This document shows, piece by piece, positions 27,485 to 38,800 of a stretch of DNA of 64,000 nt. The translations under genes were made by a program, and so were the position numbers. The notes under the pieces are model-generated. The model did not search any database. It had not been told where the DNA came from and worked only from the letters and a program-made list of their open reading frames with translations. Position 1 is the first letter of the stretch. Every line of letters begins with the position of its first letter. This stretch comes from CALBTQ01 sp036725605 (lineage in GTDB: Bacteria; Lernaellota; Lernaellaia; Lernaellales; Lernaellaceae), in assembly GCA_036725605.1 (NCBI GenBank), contig DAIMDW010000011.1:62001-126000 (forward strand). The letters are read 5' to 3'.

Positions 27485-30400
27485 ATGCGTGGAAGTTTGT
27501 TTACTTGCCTGCGGCCGTTGGCGCCGCTGTTGCTTATTGTTGCCCTGCTCATTCCATCCGTCGCTGCGGCCCGGACCACGGTGGAAGAGGACATCGACTA
27601 TGTTATGTCCCGCCTGAAAAGCGCCGCCGATGAATTCGGCGGTCGGTCCTTCAATCGTTTGCAAGAAATATCGTTAACCTCGCACCTGGAGCGCTATCGC
27701 CGGCAATTGTTCGCCTTCGGACCCCAGGTGGTGACGCCGATCAAAAAAGCGATGGTCGAGGCGAGTCCTTCTTTTCGCTTCGAGGCGGCGGTCGTGCTGC
27801 TGATGTTGAACGAGACTTCGCCCGAAACGTTGGCGATCGTCCGCACCGAATTGCGCCATTTCGACATGGAACGCCGCGAATACGTGGTCGAGAGTCTTTT
27901 CAAAACCGGCGCGGCGCATCGATCGTTGTTCGCGGAGATCATTGCGGCTGAGACGAGGGGCCGGCGCGTATCCCGTTGGCTGTCGGAGCTGGAACCGCTG
28001 ACCGACGCGGAACTGCGGGCGTTGCTGAGCGCGGCCGAGGACAACGACCATCTGCCGTTGTTGAGTCCCCAAATATTCAAACAATACGCGTCGCGTCTGA
28101 CGCCGCTTCTGCTGGCCGATCTGGCCGATGAGGGGCGGGCCTCCGGCGCTCATCGTTTATTGAATTTTCATTTTTCCGTCAGCGAACCGTTCATCGCCAA
28201 GGAATTGAAACAAAACGATCCGGCCCGGCGGATGCGCGCCGCGGTCATTTTGTCGGACAACGACAAAGGATCGGCGAAGATGACGCCCGATCTGGTTTGG
28301 GGCGTGGAGCATGGGAACGAATATTGGCGGAAAGGATCTTTCAGGAGCCTGATCGCTCTGGGTCCCAAGGCGGCCAAAGCCGCCGAAGCCGTGCGGGCGT
28401 TGCTGCATGACGACAGTTATTTTAATCGTGCTAGCGCGCTGTGTGTGCTGGCCGCCATTGCTCCCGGCGAAAAGCAAACGTTGGCGGCCATCGAAGAGGG
28501 TTTTGATTCGTGGGACGAGCAGATCAACGAAGCGGCGATCTGGGCGGTCGGTTTGCAAGGGAAAAAGGGCAAGGTGTTTTTACCGCGCCTGATACAAATA
28601 TTGGAGAAAGAGAATCCGTCGGCGAAAAATGAATTGTTGCTTGCTTTGGCCAAACTCGGTCCGGTGGCCGCCGAAGCCAAACCGGCGTTGTTGAAACTGT
28701 ATCGTGAGGCAAAACCATTGCCGTCAAATCGGGAAGGTTTGCAGTTACGGAGAAAAAACGACGATTCTTACAGCTCGGAAAACCTGCTGCGCGTGCTGTA
28801 CGCCATCGATCCCCGTGAGCCGTCGTTGCAAGAGGACTTTCAGGCGCTTTTGCGTGAGGACAAAGAAGAAGAGTCGTCCACACAAGACGATGTTGATTCA
28901 CGTTTCAACGCGAATAACTATTTTCGTCTTCGTCTGGAAGGGGAAATAGCCGTATACCAGCTCAGGGATCCCTATAGCGAGTGCCGTGACAATGAAAAAC
29001 TCGTGAAAATGCTGCAAGCGCTGTCCATCGATCCGTACGATGACGAGGACGACATTCTCACCGATCTTTATGTAAAGGGCGATGAAACCATCGCGGCGGT
29101 TGAGCCGTTCCTGCGGGACGACGATGAGGCGTTGCGTGAATTCGCGTGTGCGCTGATCGACGTCATCGACCCGGCCGATCCGAAGTTGTACCGGGAGATG
29201 CTCGACAGCGAATACGAGGACGTGCGCAAGTACGCCTGTAAAAAATTATATGACGATCAAGCTTTCGGTCCGCAATACAAACAGGATGTGCTCAACGGAC
29301 TGAAAAACGCGTATGCCGACGTACGGTTCGAGGCGTTGAGACAACTTCCCAAATACGGCCGGGAGTACCTGCCGCTGTTGCTGGCGGCGTTGGATGACGA
29401 GGACCGGAAAAACGATTGCCCGGCGATTTTATCGCTCAGAGATCTTGGTCCGGCGGCGAAGGAAACGGCGCCGCGCGTCCTGGCCTTTTTGGGCGAGACC
29501 GAGGACCTTTGCGGTGAAATAACGGCCAAAGACGCTTTAGAGAATTTCGGATTATCGGTCATCCCGTTGCTGCAGGAAAGCGCCGGCGATTCCGCCAATC
29601 CCACGCTCCAGGAACGGGCCGTCGAGGTAATCGACGGTTGGGAGGAAGCCACGCGCCGATCCATACCGCTGCTGGTGCGGCTCGTGCTGGAAGGCAAAGA
29701 GGATCTTTGTGTCCAGGCTTTCAAACCGCTGTACACGATGAAGCCTTTTCCGCCGGAACACGCGCCGCTCTTGTTGGATATTCTGAAAGTGGATAACGAA
29801 GGATTGCGCGCCCTGACCATGGAAATCCTGGCCCGGACCAACCCGCCCGGCGAGGATGCGCTGGAAGCGTATCACCGGATGATCCGGGATGATAATCCCA
29901 TCGTTCATACCTATGCCGCGGCGCTGTTGCTGCTCAACGACCGCTCGCTCAAGGACGGGCGGGCGATGCTGTTGGCGGAGTTGGAAAACCAGGACGAGGA
30001 CGTGAGAAAAGCCGCCGTCAAGGCGCTCAAGTTGCTGGGCCCCAAGGCGGAGTTCGCCGTTCCCGCGCTGATCGAAAAATTCAAGAAAGGACAGAATGAA
30101 AACCTGTCCGATGAATACGTCGAGGCGCTGGCGGCGGTCGGCCCGACGATCGAACCGCAGTTGGTGATCCTTTGGAACAGCACGGAAAGAAGAGATAAGG
30201 GGCTGGCCGGTTACATTTGGTGTCAACTCGGTCGCGACGCCAAACTGGCCGCGCCGCTGATGATCAAAGCCCTCGACGAAGGGGGAGAACCCGCGGAAAT
30301 CGCCGTTCGGGTCGCCTCGATGCTGGATCCGGCAACGCCGGGATTGTTGGCGGCGCTGGATAGAAACTTCATCGATCCCGACAAGGACGTGGATGTGAAG

Positions 30401-31645
30401 ATGGCGCTGGGCATGCTCGGCGAAGAGGGAATGAAAATCATCCTGAGCCGGAAGAAAAATGCCGGCGGGCGATCGTACCATGGCGAACGTTTGGATTATT
30501 ATTTCAGAAATTATATCGAATGTCACAAGGACAAGTATTTGCCGATTCTGCTGCGCGCCCTGGATACCGAAAATCGGGTGGTGCAGAGAAACGCGGCCGA
30601 GTTGATGTATGAGATCGGGCCGTCGGCCGCGCCGGAATTGCTGACGTTGCTCAAAACGGGCAACCGCGACCAGCAAATCGGCGCGGGGATGGTGCTGGAA
30701 ATCTGCGAAGACATTCGCGAGTCGATCAAACCGGAGTTGATGTCGCTGCTGGACGATCCGGATCTCGATCTACGGTTTTTCGCGGCCATGGCGTTGTTTC
30801 AACAAGAAGACGATGATGCGAAAGTCATTCGGGCGATCGTCGCCGTACTGCAAAATGGCCGCCAGGAACAAAAGATCGATGTCTGTAAATTGATTGCTCA
30901 AAAGGATTTGCGTGATGATTCGGTCGACAAGGCGTTGCTTCAGATACTGCGACACGATGACAATGTCGTGATGCGCCGCCTGGCCGGCGAAACATTGTTC
31001 AGTATTCATCAGGGCGTCAATTCCTGGCTGCGCCACGATTCCGAATACAAGATTATGTCCGACGTATTGATCAATGAAACCGACGAAGTGGCGCTGAAGA
31101 ATGCCTTGGCTTGCGCCGAATCGTTGTGTCCGGCGTTCTTCCCCTATTTGTTGCCGATGCTGCAAAGCGCCGACGAGCAAGTACGCAAGCGCGCGGTTTT
31201 GGCGATCGGTTCCTTGCCGTTCTCCCGCGCCGAAACGCTGTTGCTGGACATGGCGAAAGGGCCGGATGCCAACGCCCGCCGGGGCGCCACCCTGGCGATG
31301 GGCATCGTGCGGACCGAGAAGACGTGCGCTTTCCTGTTTTCGCAATTGAGCCAAACCGATCCGGGAACCTCGGCCGATACCGTGTGGGCGTTTTCCCATT
31401 ATCCCTTTACGATCTTATCCGACCCGGATTTTCTGACCAGGTTGCGCGACCCCAATCCGGCCGTCCGCTTGAACATGCTCAAGGTGTTCATCGAGAAAAT
31501 TCCCCATGCCTATGCCTGGGCCATCGATGCGCCGGCCCTGAAAAACGCGTTGCAACAAGCCGCGCAGGATGAAGACGCCGACGTACGCGCCGCCGCGCAG
31601 GAAGCGCTGAAGTTGATCGAGGAAAATCCCAACGTTAACAAGTAA
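27485..31645 (+). CDS. giant exported HEAT-repeat protein 1
   Basis: A 1,386-residue protein with a type I signal peptide (cleavage near IPSVAAA, about residue 28) followed almost entirely by HEAT/armadillo-like helical repeats of 35-45 residues. Typical units are 'LRALDTENRVVQRNAAELMYEIGPSAAPELLTLL' (split here by context) and 'RKAAVKALKLLGPKAEFAVPALIEKF'. The C-terminal repeat DADVRAAAQEALKL is shared with all three downstream paralogues. No enzyme motif was found. The alpha-solenoid should act as an extracytoplasmic scaffold or binding protein. GGGAGTGAAA before ATG 27485 resembles that of protein 2, making 1 and 2 one sub-pair. Confidence 0.85.
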   Translation: MRGSLFTCLRPLAPLLLIVALLIPSVAAARTTVEEDIDYVMSRLKSAADEFGGRSFNRLQEISLTSHLERYRRQLFAFGPQVVTPIKKAMVEASPSFRFEAAVVLLMLNETSPETLAIVRTELRHFDMERREYVVESLFKTGAAHRSLFAEIIAAETRGRRVSRWLSELEPLTDAELRALLSAAEDNDHLPLLSPQIFKQYASRLTPLLLADLADEGRASGAHRLLNFHFSVSEPFIAKELKQNDPARRMRAAVILSDNDKGSAKMTPDLVWGVEHGNEYWRKGSFRSLIALGPKAAKAAEAVRALLHDDSYFNRASALCVLAAIAPGEKQTLAAIEEGFDSWDEQINEAAIWAVGLQGKKGKVFLPRLIQILEKENPSAKNELLLALAKLGPVAAEAKPALLKLYREAKPLPSNREGLQLRRKNDDSYSSENLLRVLYAIDPREPSLQEDFQALLREDKEEESSTQDDVDSRFNANNYFRLRLEGEIAVYQLRDPYSECRDNEKLVKMLQALSIDPYDDEDDILTDLYVKGDETIAAVEPFLRDDDEALREFACALIDVIDPADPKLYREMLDSEYEDVRKYACKKLYDDQAFGPQYKQDVLNGLKNAYADVRFEALRQLPKYGREYLPLLLAALDDEDRKNDCPAILSLRDLGPAAKETAPRVLAFLGETEDLCGEITAKDALENFGLSVIPLLQESAGDSANPTLQERAVEVIDGWEEATRRSIPLLVRLVLEGKEDLCVQAFKPLYTMKPFPPEHAPLLLDILKVDNEGLRALTMEILARTNPPGEDALEAYHRMIRDDNPIVHTYAAALLLLNDRSLKDGRAMLLAELENQDEDVRKAAVKALKLLGPKAEFAVPALIEKFKKGQNENLSDEYVEALAAVGPTIEPQLVILWNSTERRDKGLAGYIWCQLGRDAKLAAPLMIKALDEGGEPAEIAVRVASMLDPATPGLLAALDRNFIDPDKDVDVKMALGMLGEEGMKIILSRKKNAGGRSYHGERLDYYFRNYIECHKDKYLPILLRALDTENRVVQRNAAELMYEIGPSAAPELLTLLKTGNRDQQIGAGMVLEICEDIRESIKPELMSLLDDPDLDLRFFAAMALFQQEDDDAKVIRAIVAVLQNGRQEQKIDVCKLIAQKDLRDDSVDKALLQILRHDDNVVMRRLAGETLFSIHQGVNSWLRHDSEYKIMSDVLINETDEVALKNALACAESLCPAFFPYLLPMLQSADEQVRKRAVLAIGSLPFSRAETLLLDMAKGPDANARRGATLAMGIVRTEKTCAFLFSQLSQTDPGTSADTVWAFSHYPFTILSDPDFLTRLRDPNPAVRLNMLKVFIEKIPHAYAWAIDAPALKNALQQAAQDEDADVRAAAQEALKLIEENPNVNK

Positions 31646-31702
31646 CGAAGCGATTGGATGATAAGAAAGGCGCGTCATGCGTCGTGAGATGGGAGTGAAA
31701 AG

Positions 31703-34700
31703 ATGGTTCGGAGTAAAACCGCAGCGACCGTTTGTTTATTGATTTTCTGGCTGCTCATTCCGGTTGTCGTCGCGGCGCAGGACGCGCTGGAGCGGGACGT
31801 CGCGTTCGTGTTTTGGCAAACGGAAAGCAGTGATTATCAGGGCCGGGCGAAATGGCTTTACGAAAAATTCGCCGCGGACGAAGAAAACGCTCTGATGGAA
31901 TTCGACCTTTGGGAGCGGGATCTTGAATCGCAGCTCTACTATTTGGGCCCCCGGGCGATTCCGTACATCAAGCGAACGATCGACAGCAATCCCAAGAAAC
32001 ACAGATATTGGGACACGGATTTATTGTACCGACCGGATGGACCGCCGCCGATGGATAAGAAGCTCTCTTACGCGGATTACACCGAAGAACAATGGGCCGC
32101 GCTTTTTCCGTTGAGCGACGAACAATTGCGTTCGCTCGCCGAGAAAATGATGAAAAATTCCATAAGGCAAATCGACCAACCGATCTTGTTCAAAACCTAC
32201 GGCGAACAGCTTTCCAATTACCTAATCGACTCGCTGAAAGATAGCGGGAAAGCCAAGGCCGTCTTCGAGCGGCAAATGGAGTATGCCCGGCCGTATTTGT
32301 CGGCGGCGCTGGATCACCCGGAGCCTCGCTGCCGTTTCTGGGCGGCGGTTTTGTTGACCGAGGCGGGCGACACTGCGGAAAAATTGACGCCGGCGCTCTT
32401 GTGGGGTTTGGAGCACGGCTATTGGTATGAGGCGGGCGAGTGCCTGGCGACGCTCAAGCGCGGCAGCCGGGAAGCGGTGCGTATTATCCAGCCGTGGCTG
32501 CGGGACGACCGCTTTGGTAAGCGGACCAGTGCATTGGAGCTGCTGGCGAAAGTCGCTCCGGGCGAGAAGGAAACGCTGGCGGCCATCGATGAAGGATTGG
32601 CCTCCTGGGACAATAACATGTACATCGCCGCGATTCGCGCGATCGGATTTCAGGGCCGGAAGGGAAAGCGCTACGTTCCGCTGCTGCTCGATATCTTTCA
32701 AAACGGGAACCATGACGCCTCCGGAAACGCGTTACGGGCTCTGGGTGAATTGGGTCCGGTGGCGCGAGCGGCCAAGCCGACGTTACTCAAGTTGAAAGGC
32801 AATTATTGGGATTTTCGGTTCAGGTACGTTTCTCTCGAGGACCGACGCAAGGACGGTCAATTGCCGATCGACAAAGACATCTTCATTGCGTTGGGGAAAA
32901 TCGATCGGAAGGACAAGAATTGGCATAAAGAGTTCACCGAATATCTTTTCCACATTATCGACACAAACGAGAGGGGCGACATTTACTACGATGTTTTGGG
33001 GTTCTCCCTGCCGGATGAATATTATCTGAATCTGGCCGACAAATTGCTCGCCGGCGATTCGCCGGTGGATAAAATGCGCGCCGTCTGTATCTATAAAAGT
33101 TTTTCGGACGAAGCCAATGTGAAAAAAATGATTTCGCTGTTTTACGACAGCCCGCAACTGGATCAGACCGCTATCGTCGAGGCCATCGTCACCTTCCAGG
33201 AAAAGGCGATACCCTTTGTCGAACCGCTGTTGCAGGACGACAAACGGCACGTTCGCCTGGCGGCGGTCCGTGTGCTGGGCGGATTGAACAAAAAGCCGTT
33301 GGCCCAACTGCGCGCGGCCGTACGCAATGACGACGAACGAGTGCGCTCGGAAGCCTGGCGGGTGCTCTTGGATTATAAAACCAAAAACGATCAATTAATA
33401 ACCGACATCCTGCGGGCGTTGCAGGATTCGAGCGAAGATGTCCGCGCGTTGGCGATCGACGCCATGGCTTTTCCGCACCATAAGGAGTTCGTTCCTCTTT
33501 TGGTGACGGCGTTGGACGATCCGAGCGCCAAGGTGCGCGCTCATGCGGTGCGGCGCTTGGGATATTTCGGTCTGCAAGCCAAAGAAAACGCGCCGCGAGT
33601 GCTCGAATTCTTAAACGATCCGGACAAAAAAATCGCGAAGAACGCCAAACTTGCTTTCACCCGCTTCGGACCGTCGGCACTGCCGTTGTTGCACCCGGAT
33701 TTGTCCGATTTTTCCAATCCCCGACGGCAACGAGTCGCGCTGGAAATCGTGTTCCAAAACGCTCCGTTCGCCGGCGAGGAATTTCCTTATGTGCTTGGTC
33801 TGGCCAAACAGGGCGATAAAAATCTGCGCCGGGCCGCGATGCAGTGTTTGTTTCTCATGGCGCCGGCGCCGGCGGAATCCGCGCCGCGGTTGATCGAACT
33901 GTTGTCGGCGGACGACCCGTTGATTCGTCTGGCCGCCATGTCGTTGCTGAGTGAAATCAAACCGGCCGATCGTGCGCTGCAAAACGTTTTCCGTCAGGCG
34001 CTTCAGGATCCGAAACTGGAGATGCGTCTGCTGGCCACGGCGGGGCTGATCGAAAACGGCAAGGACGTCAAACAAGGGCGGCAACGGTTTTTGGCGGCAT
34101 TGACCGGCAAGAGCAAAAGTGAGCGCAAAGCGGCCGCCCGGATCGTCGCCGCTCTCGGCGCGGACGCGGCCTTTGCCGTGCCGGCGTTGATCGAGATGGC
34201 CAAGGAATCTGTTTTCGACCGGGTTGCGGAAAAAGCGTTGATCGCGATCGGTTCGGCGGCGACTCCGCAGATACTGACCGTTTTCCAAGGCGATGACTAC
34301 AGCGCCAAACGGATTGCGACCGTGGTATGCGAAGACATGGACACCATCGATCCGCGACTCGTGCCGTTTTTGATCGAAATGCTCAAAGACAAACGTTGGG
34401 CGAACCACAATGCGGCCCGAGCCTTGGCCAAAGTCGACCCCGCCACGCCCGGGTTGATCGCCGCCTTGGGCCGGGAATTGCAGGACGAAGACGATGACTG
34501 GGAACTGGGGGAGATGCTCGTCAAAATGAGCCCCCAAGGATTGGCGGAGGTTCTCGATCACAACTTCTCGGTCCGATTGGCCCACTCCGGCATCGAGGAT
34601 GTCCTGGATGAAAGATACTATTCGGTGCTGATGCAAAAGCTGGACACGGATGATGAGAAAAAACTGGAAATAATTAGACTGATGATCAACGACATATACC

Positions 34701-35734
34701 GGAAGGAAGAAATACCGTTTGCCTCGACGTATATCAACGGCACGCCCAGGCAACGGCGCGCCTTATGCCGGTTGGCCAAAGAGGATCGTTACCTGTCCGG
34801 TATGAAAGTCGATGATCTGTACCCGATGCTTGACAACCCGATCCTGGAGGAACGACTGGCCGCGGCAAACATGATTTTATTGATCAAAAACGGCGACCGG
34901 CGAGCGCAACAAACGTTGCTCTCCTTGGTCCAGGGTGCGGATCGACGGGAACGGCTGGCGGCCTGTCAAACGATTGCGGATCTGGAAAAAATCGATAATT
35001 CGTTGATCGGTGCATTGGAGGATCTTTTCAGCGACGACGCCGATCCCGAAGTAAGCGACGCGGCGTTGAGAGCGCTGACGAGCGTGGGCAACTACGATAG
35101 CTTCTCGCTCAAGGTGTATAGCGAACGGTTGGTTCTGGCGCTGTTGGCAAAGGCCAAAAACGGGGCCGGCGATACCGAACTGGCCGCCAAGGTGTTCAAC
35201 GAAATGCAGCCGGCAGCGTTTCCCTATCTAGTGGCGGAATTGCGTACGGCCGATCCGGCGCAGCGCGATCGTCTGCTGCTCCTGGCCAGTCCGAGGAATC
35301 GGCTGGACGGTCGTTACCTGCCGTTGATAACGAAAACGATGGGCGACAAAAACAAGGCCGTTCGCCTGGCCGCGATCCGCATGATGGGACGCGTCAATAT
35401 GGATTCCGCCGATGCGACGCTCATGTCGTTGCTGGCGGATAAGGACGCGGACGTTCAGACCTCGGCCGTTTTCGCTCTGCGGTCCCATGGCGATGGCCTG
35501 CTTTGGGAAAAAGAACTCCTGGGCAAAATGGCGGATAACAATGTTCAGGTGCGCCTCAATGTGATTCGCGTGTATCGCGAATATATCGCCGGCGCGAAGG
35601 AAGTTCCGCATGCCTTTCAGGAAAGATTGCTGGCCGCATTGCAGCGGGCCGCGCAGGACGATAACGCCGACGTACGCGCCGCCGCGCAGGAGGCGCTGAA
35701 GCTGCTCGACGGCAAGACCACTTATGATGAATAG
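31703..35734 (+). CDS. giant exported HEAT-repeat protein 2
   Basis: A 1,343-residue paralogue of protein 1, 57 bp downstream: type I signal peptide (cleavage near VVVAAQ), mature N-terminus DALERDVAFVFWQ, HEAT repeats throughout, and C-terminal DVRAAAQEALKLL. It shares the recognisable block 'KETLAAIDEGLASWD...AIRAIGFQGRKGKRYVPLLL' with proteins 1, 3 and 4. Large acidic patches such as DDEKKLE are present. Binding partner unknown. Confidence 0.85.
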   Translation: MVRSKTAATVCLLIFWLLIPVVVAAQDALERDVAFVFWQTESSDYQGRAKWLYEKFAADEENALMEFDLWERDLESQLYYLGPRAIPYIKRTIDSNPKKHRYWDTDLLYRPDGPPPMDKKLSYADYTEEQWAALFPLSDEQLRSLAEKMMKNSIRQIDQPILFKTYGEQLSNYLIDSLKDSGKAKAVFERQMEYARPYLSAALDHPEPRCRFWAAVLLTEAGDTAEKLTPALLWGLEHGYWYEAGECLATLKRGSREAVRIIQPWLRDDRFGKRTSALELLAKVAPGEKETLAAIDEGLASWDNNMYIAAIRAIGFQGRKGKRYVPLLLDIFQNGNHDASGNALRALGELGPVARAAKPTLLKLKGNYWDFRFRYVSLEDRRKDGQLPIDKDIFIALGKIDRKDKNWHKEFTEYLFHIIDTNERGDIYYDVLGFSLPDEYYLNLADKLLAGDSPVDKMRAVCIYKSFSDEANVKKMISLFYDSPQLDQTAIVEAIVTFQEKAIPFVEPLLQDDKRHVRLAAVRVLGGLNKKPLAQLRAAVRNDDERVRSEAWRVLLDYKTKNDQLITDILRALQDSSEDVRALAIDAMAFPHHKEFVPLLVTALDDPSAKVRAHAVRRLGYFGLQAKENAPRVLEFLNDPDKKIAKNAKLAFTRFGPSALPLLHPDLSDFSNPRRQRVALEIVFQNAPFAGEEFPYVLGLAKQGDKNLRRAAMQCLFLMAPAPAESAPRLIELLSADDPLIRLAAMSLLSEIKPADRALQNVFRQALQDPKLEMRLLATAGLIENGKDVKQGRQRFLAALTGKSKSERKAAARIVAALGADAAFAVPALIEMAKESVFDRVAEKALIAIGSAATPQILTVFQGDDYSAKRIATVVCEDMDTIDPRLVPFLIEMLKDKRWANHNAARALAKVDPATPGLIAALGRELQDEDDDWELGEMLVKMSPQGLAEVLDHNFSVRLAHSGIEDVLDERYYSVLMQKLDTDDEKKLEIIRLMINDIYRKEEIPFASTYINGTPRQRRALCRLAKEDRYLSGMKVDDLYPMLDNPILEERLAAANMILLIKNGDRRAQQTLLSLVQGADRRERLAACQTIADLEKIDNSLIGALEDLFSDDADPEVSDAALRALTSVGNYDSFSLKVYSERLVLALLAKAKNGAGDTELAAKVFNEMQPAAFPYLVAELRTADPAQRDRLLLLASPRNRLDGRYLPLITKTMGDKNKAVRLAAIRMMGRVNMDSADATLMSLLADKDADVQTSAVFALRSHGDGLLWEKELLGKMADNNVQVRLNVIRVYREYIAGAKEVPHAFQERLLAALQRAAQDDNADVRAAAQEALKLLDGKTTYDE

Positions 35735-35803
35735 ATAACGGATTGAACGCGCGATCGATCGTTGCGCGAATGAATTGTTGAAAGAATTTATAGGAGGCGG
35801 ACC

Positions 35804-38800
35804 ATGCGCCAAAACGTATTCATTGTTGTCTTTTTAACGTTTTCACTGTTGCTGATTTGCGTGCCGTCTTTCGCCGCGGCGCAAAGCGAGCTGGAAGAGG
35901 AAGTCGACTATCTGCTTTGGCAAATCGAAGATAACGACGGTATCGGTCCCTTGCGGTATTGGGTTTATCGAAACATCCCCAGAGACTTCGATGAATTGAT
36001 GGGTGGTAGCAATGCCATTAGAGAAGACTTGTACAGCGAACTGAAATACCTGGGTCCCGAGGCTGTGCCGCTGATAAAAAAGGTATTGGCGACCAAAAGC
36101 AAGCAAATGCAAGAGAAGATGGCCGAGCGGTTTTGGTTTTGGCGGGACTTGTTCCCTAGAGAGGCAAATCCCGACGATAAAACTCCGCCCAGAATGAGAA
36201 ACCTGTATCCATACTACCTGTCCATAAAGGAAGTAACCGCGTTGTTTCCTTTGAGCGATGAGGAACTGTACTACGTCATCGGAGAAATAAATCCACACAA
36301 AATGGACGCCGAATATTATTCGATATTGTTCACGGAGTACGGTTCCAAACTGATTCCCTATCTGTTCGAAAATATGAAAGTAAAGTCCTGGGCCGATGAT
36401 ATTCTCCTCGCGCAAATACAATATGCGCGGCCGTATTTGCAGGAGAGATTGAATGATCCCAATCCCGAGTACCGTTATCGGGCCGCGTATATTTTGATCG
36501 AAGCGGGCGAAGGAACGGCGGAAATGACGCCGCTCGTCTTGTGGGGTCTGGAGCATCTCGATTGGTATGAGAAAGACAGTGCGGTTGGATGTCTGGCCAC
36601 CTTGAAGGCCGGCGGCAAGGAGGCGAAGAAGATTATCCTGCCCTGGCTGCAGGATGATGTATATCATCGTCGTCATGAGGCGTTGAAATGGCTGGCGCAA
36701 ATGGCTCCCGGCGACAAGGAAACGCTGGCGGCCATCGACGAGGGGCTGGCTTCCTGGGATCAATATCTAACCGATGCCGCCATAACCGCGATCGGGTATC
36801 AGGGGAAAAAAGCGAAACGCTACATGCCCCTGTTGATCGAGTTGTTGCAAACCAGCGGCTACACTACGTTTGAAAATTTGTTGCGAACTTTGCAAAAACT
36901 GGGTCCGGTGGCCCGCGACGCCAAACCGGTGTTGCTGAAACTGAAAGGCGATTACTGGGGAACGGAACACGATTCGGTTTCCCTCGATGTACGCCGCCAG
37001 GGCGGCCGCGCGCCAATCGATAAAAAGATACTTTTGACACTGTACAAGATCGATCCGAACGACAAGGAATGGCACCGGGAGTACGAAAAATATTGCCTTT
37101 CCGTCTTCGAAAAACATGTGCGGGATCGCGGGGACTTTTATAAAGAGATGTTCTTCATGCCGCCGGAGTATTACCTTGCTCTGGCCGACAGATTGGTCCA
37201 AAGCGATTCGTTGAAGGACAAAATTTGCGCCGTGCATATTTATCATTCATTCCCCAGCGAAGCCGGCGCAAAAAAACTCATCTTGTTGTTGACTGATTGT
37301 CCGCAGTTGAAGTCGAACATCATTACCTACGCCTTGTGGCAAAACCAGGAAATGGTGGTTCCCCTGGTCGAGCCGTTGTTGCAACACGAGCAACAGCGGG
37401 TTCGCCTGGCGGCGGTGGAAGTTTTGGGAAACATCAAGAAAGAGCCGCTGGACGTGTTGCTCGCCGCCAGCCGGAACGACGATCCGCTGGTGCGTAGAAG
37501 AGCGTGGTATGAGCTTCTCAGTAGCCACCCTTCTCGGGATTTGTCGGCTGAGGTGGTGCGCGGCTTGCAAGATCCGGACATAAACGTCAGATCGATGATC
37601 ATGAGCGAGGTCGAGTTCCCCTTCCATAAAGAAACCATTCCCGCGCTGGTGGAGGCGTTGGACGAGGAAAATTTCGCCATGCGCGCCATCGCGGCATTTC
37701 GGTTGGGCTTTTTTGGCGTGCATGCCAAAGCGGCCGCGCCGCAAATCCACGCAATGTTTAATGATAAAGATAAACGAGTCGTTCAGGCGGCCGTGGACGC
37801 TTTTTCCCGGCTTGGGCCTTCGACCTTGTCGTTGTTGCACGAGGATCTAGCCGATTTTTCCGATCCCGAGCGTCAGCTAAGGGCGATGAAAATCGTCAGC
37901 CGTAACGCCCCGTACGCCGGCAAGGAATTTCCCCTGGTGGCGCAAATCGCGCAACGCGGAACTTTCAAAATGCGACGGAAGGCCCTGCGATGTTTGTTAT
38001 GCATCGAGCCGATGTCCGCCGATGGCGTGCCGGCGGCGATCGAATTGTTGCAGGTGGACGACCTGCTGATTCGCGTGGCGGCCATGGCGATGCTGAGCGA
38101 GGTCAAGCCGGCGGACAAAAAGCTGTTGACCGTTTTCCGCCGGTCGCTCAAGGATCCGTGTTTGGAGATCCGCCTGTTGGCCGCCACGGCCTTGCTCAAC
38201 AACGGGAAGGATATCCAACAAAGCCGAAAACTGATTCTGACGACGCTGAACGGCGGACAAATGAAGGAAGCCGAATTCGCTATCAGGATGCTCCGTTTCC
38301 TCGGTCCCGATGCGGAGTTCGCGGCGCCGGCGCTGGTGGAACTGGCCAAAAATGGGCAGGACGTCGAGGATGCGCTGATCGCGATCGGCCCGGCGGTCGT
38401 GCCGCACACGCTTGCTCTATGGCAAGGCGATAATGCCGAAACACGGAAGACGGCCCTGGTCGTGTGGAAGACGCTGGATACGCTGGACGCGCGCATCGTG
38501 CCGCTGTTGCTCGAGGCGGTGAAAGAGAATAAGGCCGAAAAGGAGCCGGCCATGGAGCTTCTGGCTAAGGCCGACCCCGCGACGCCCGGATTGATCGCGG
38601 CGTTGGGAAAGGAACTGAACAAAGAAAAAAGCGATTGGGATTTGTGCGAGCTGCTGTTTAAATTGGGCCCCCAGGGGATGGAGACGCTGATCGATCACGA
38701 TATCTCCGTGGAGGATATGACGTGGGAGTTAAAAGATATCCAGTATGATAAATACTATCAGCCGCTGCTTGACCGCCTGGATACGGACGACGAGGAAAAG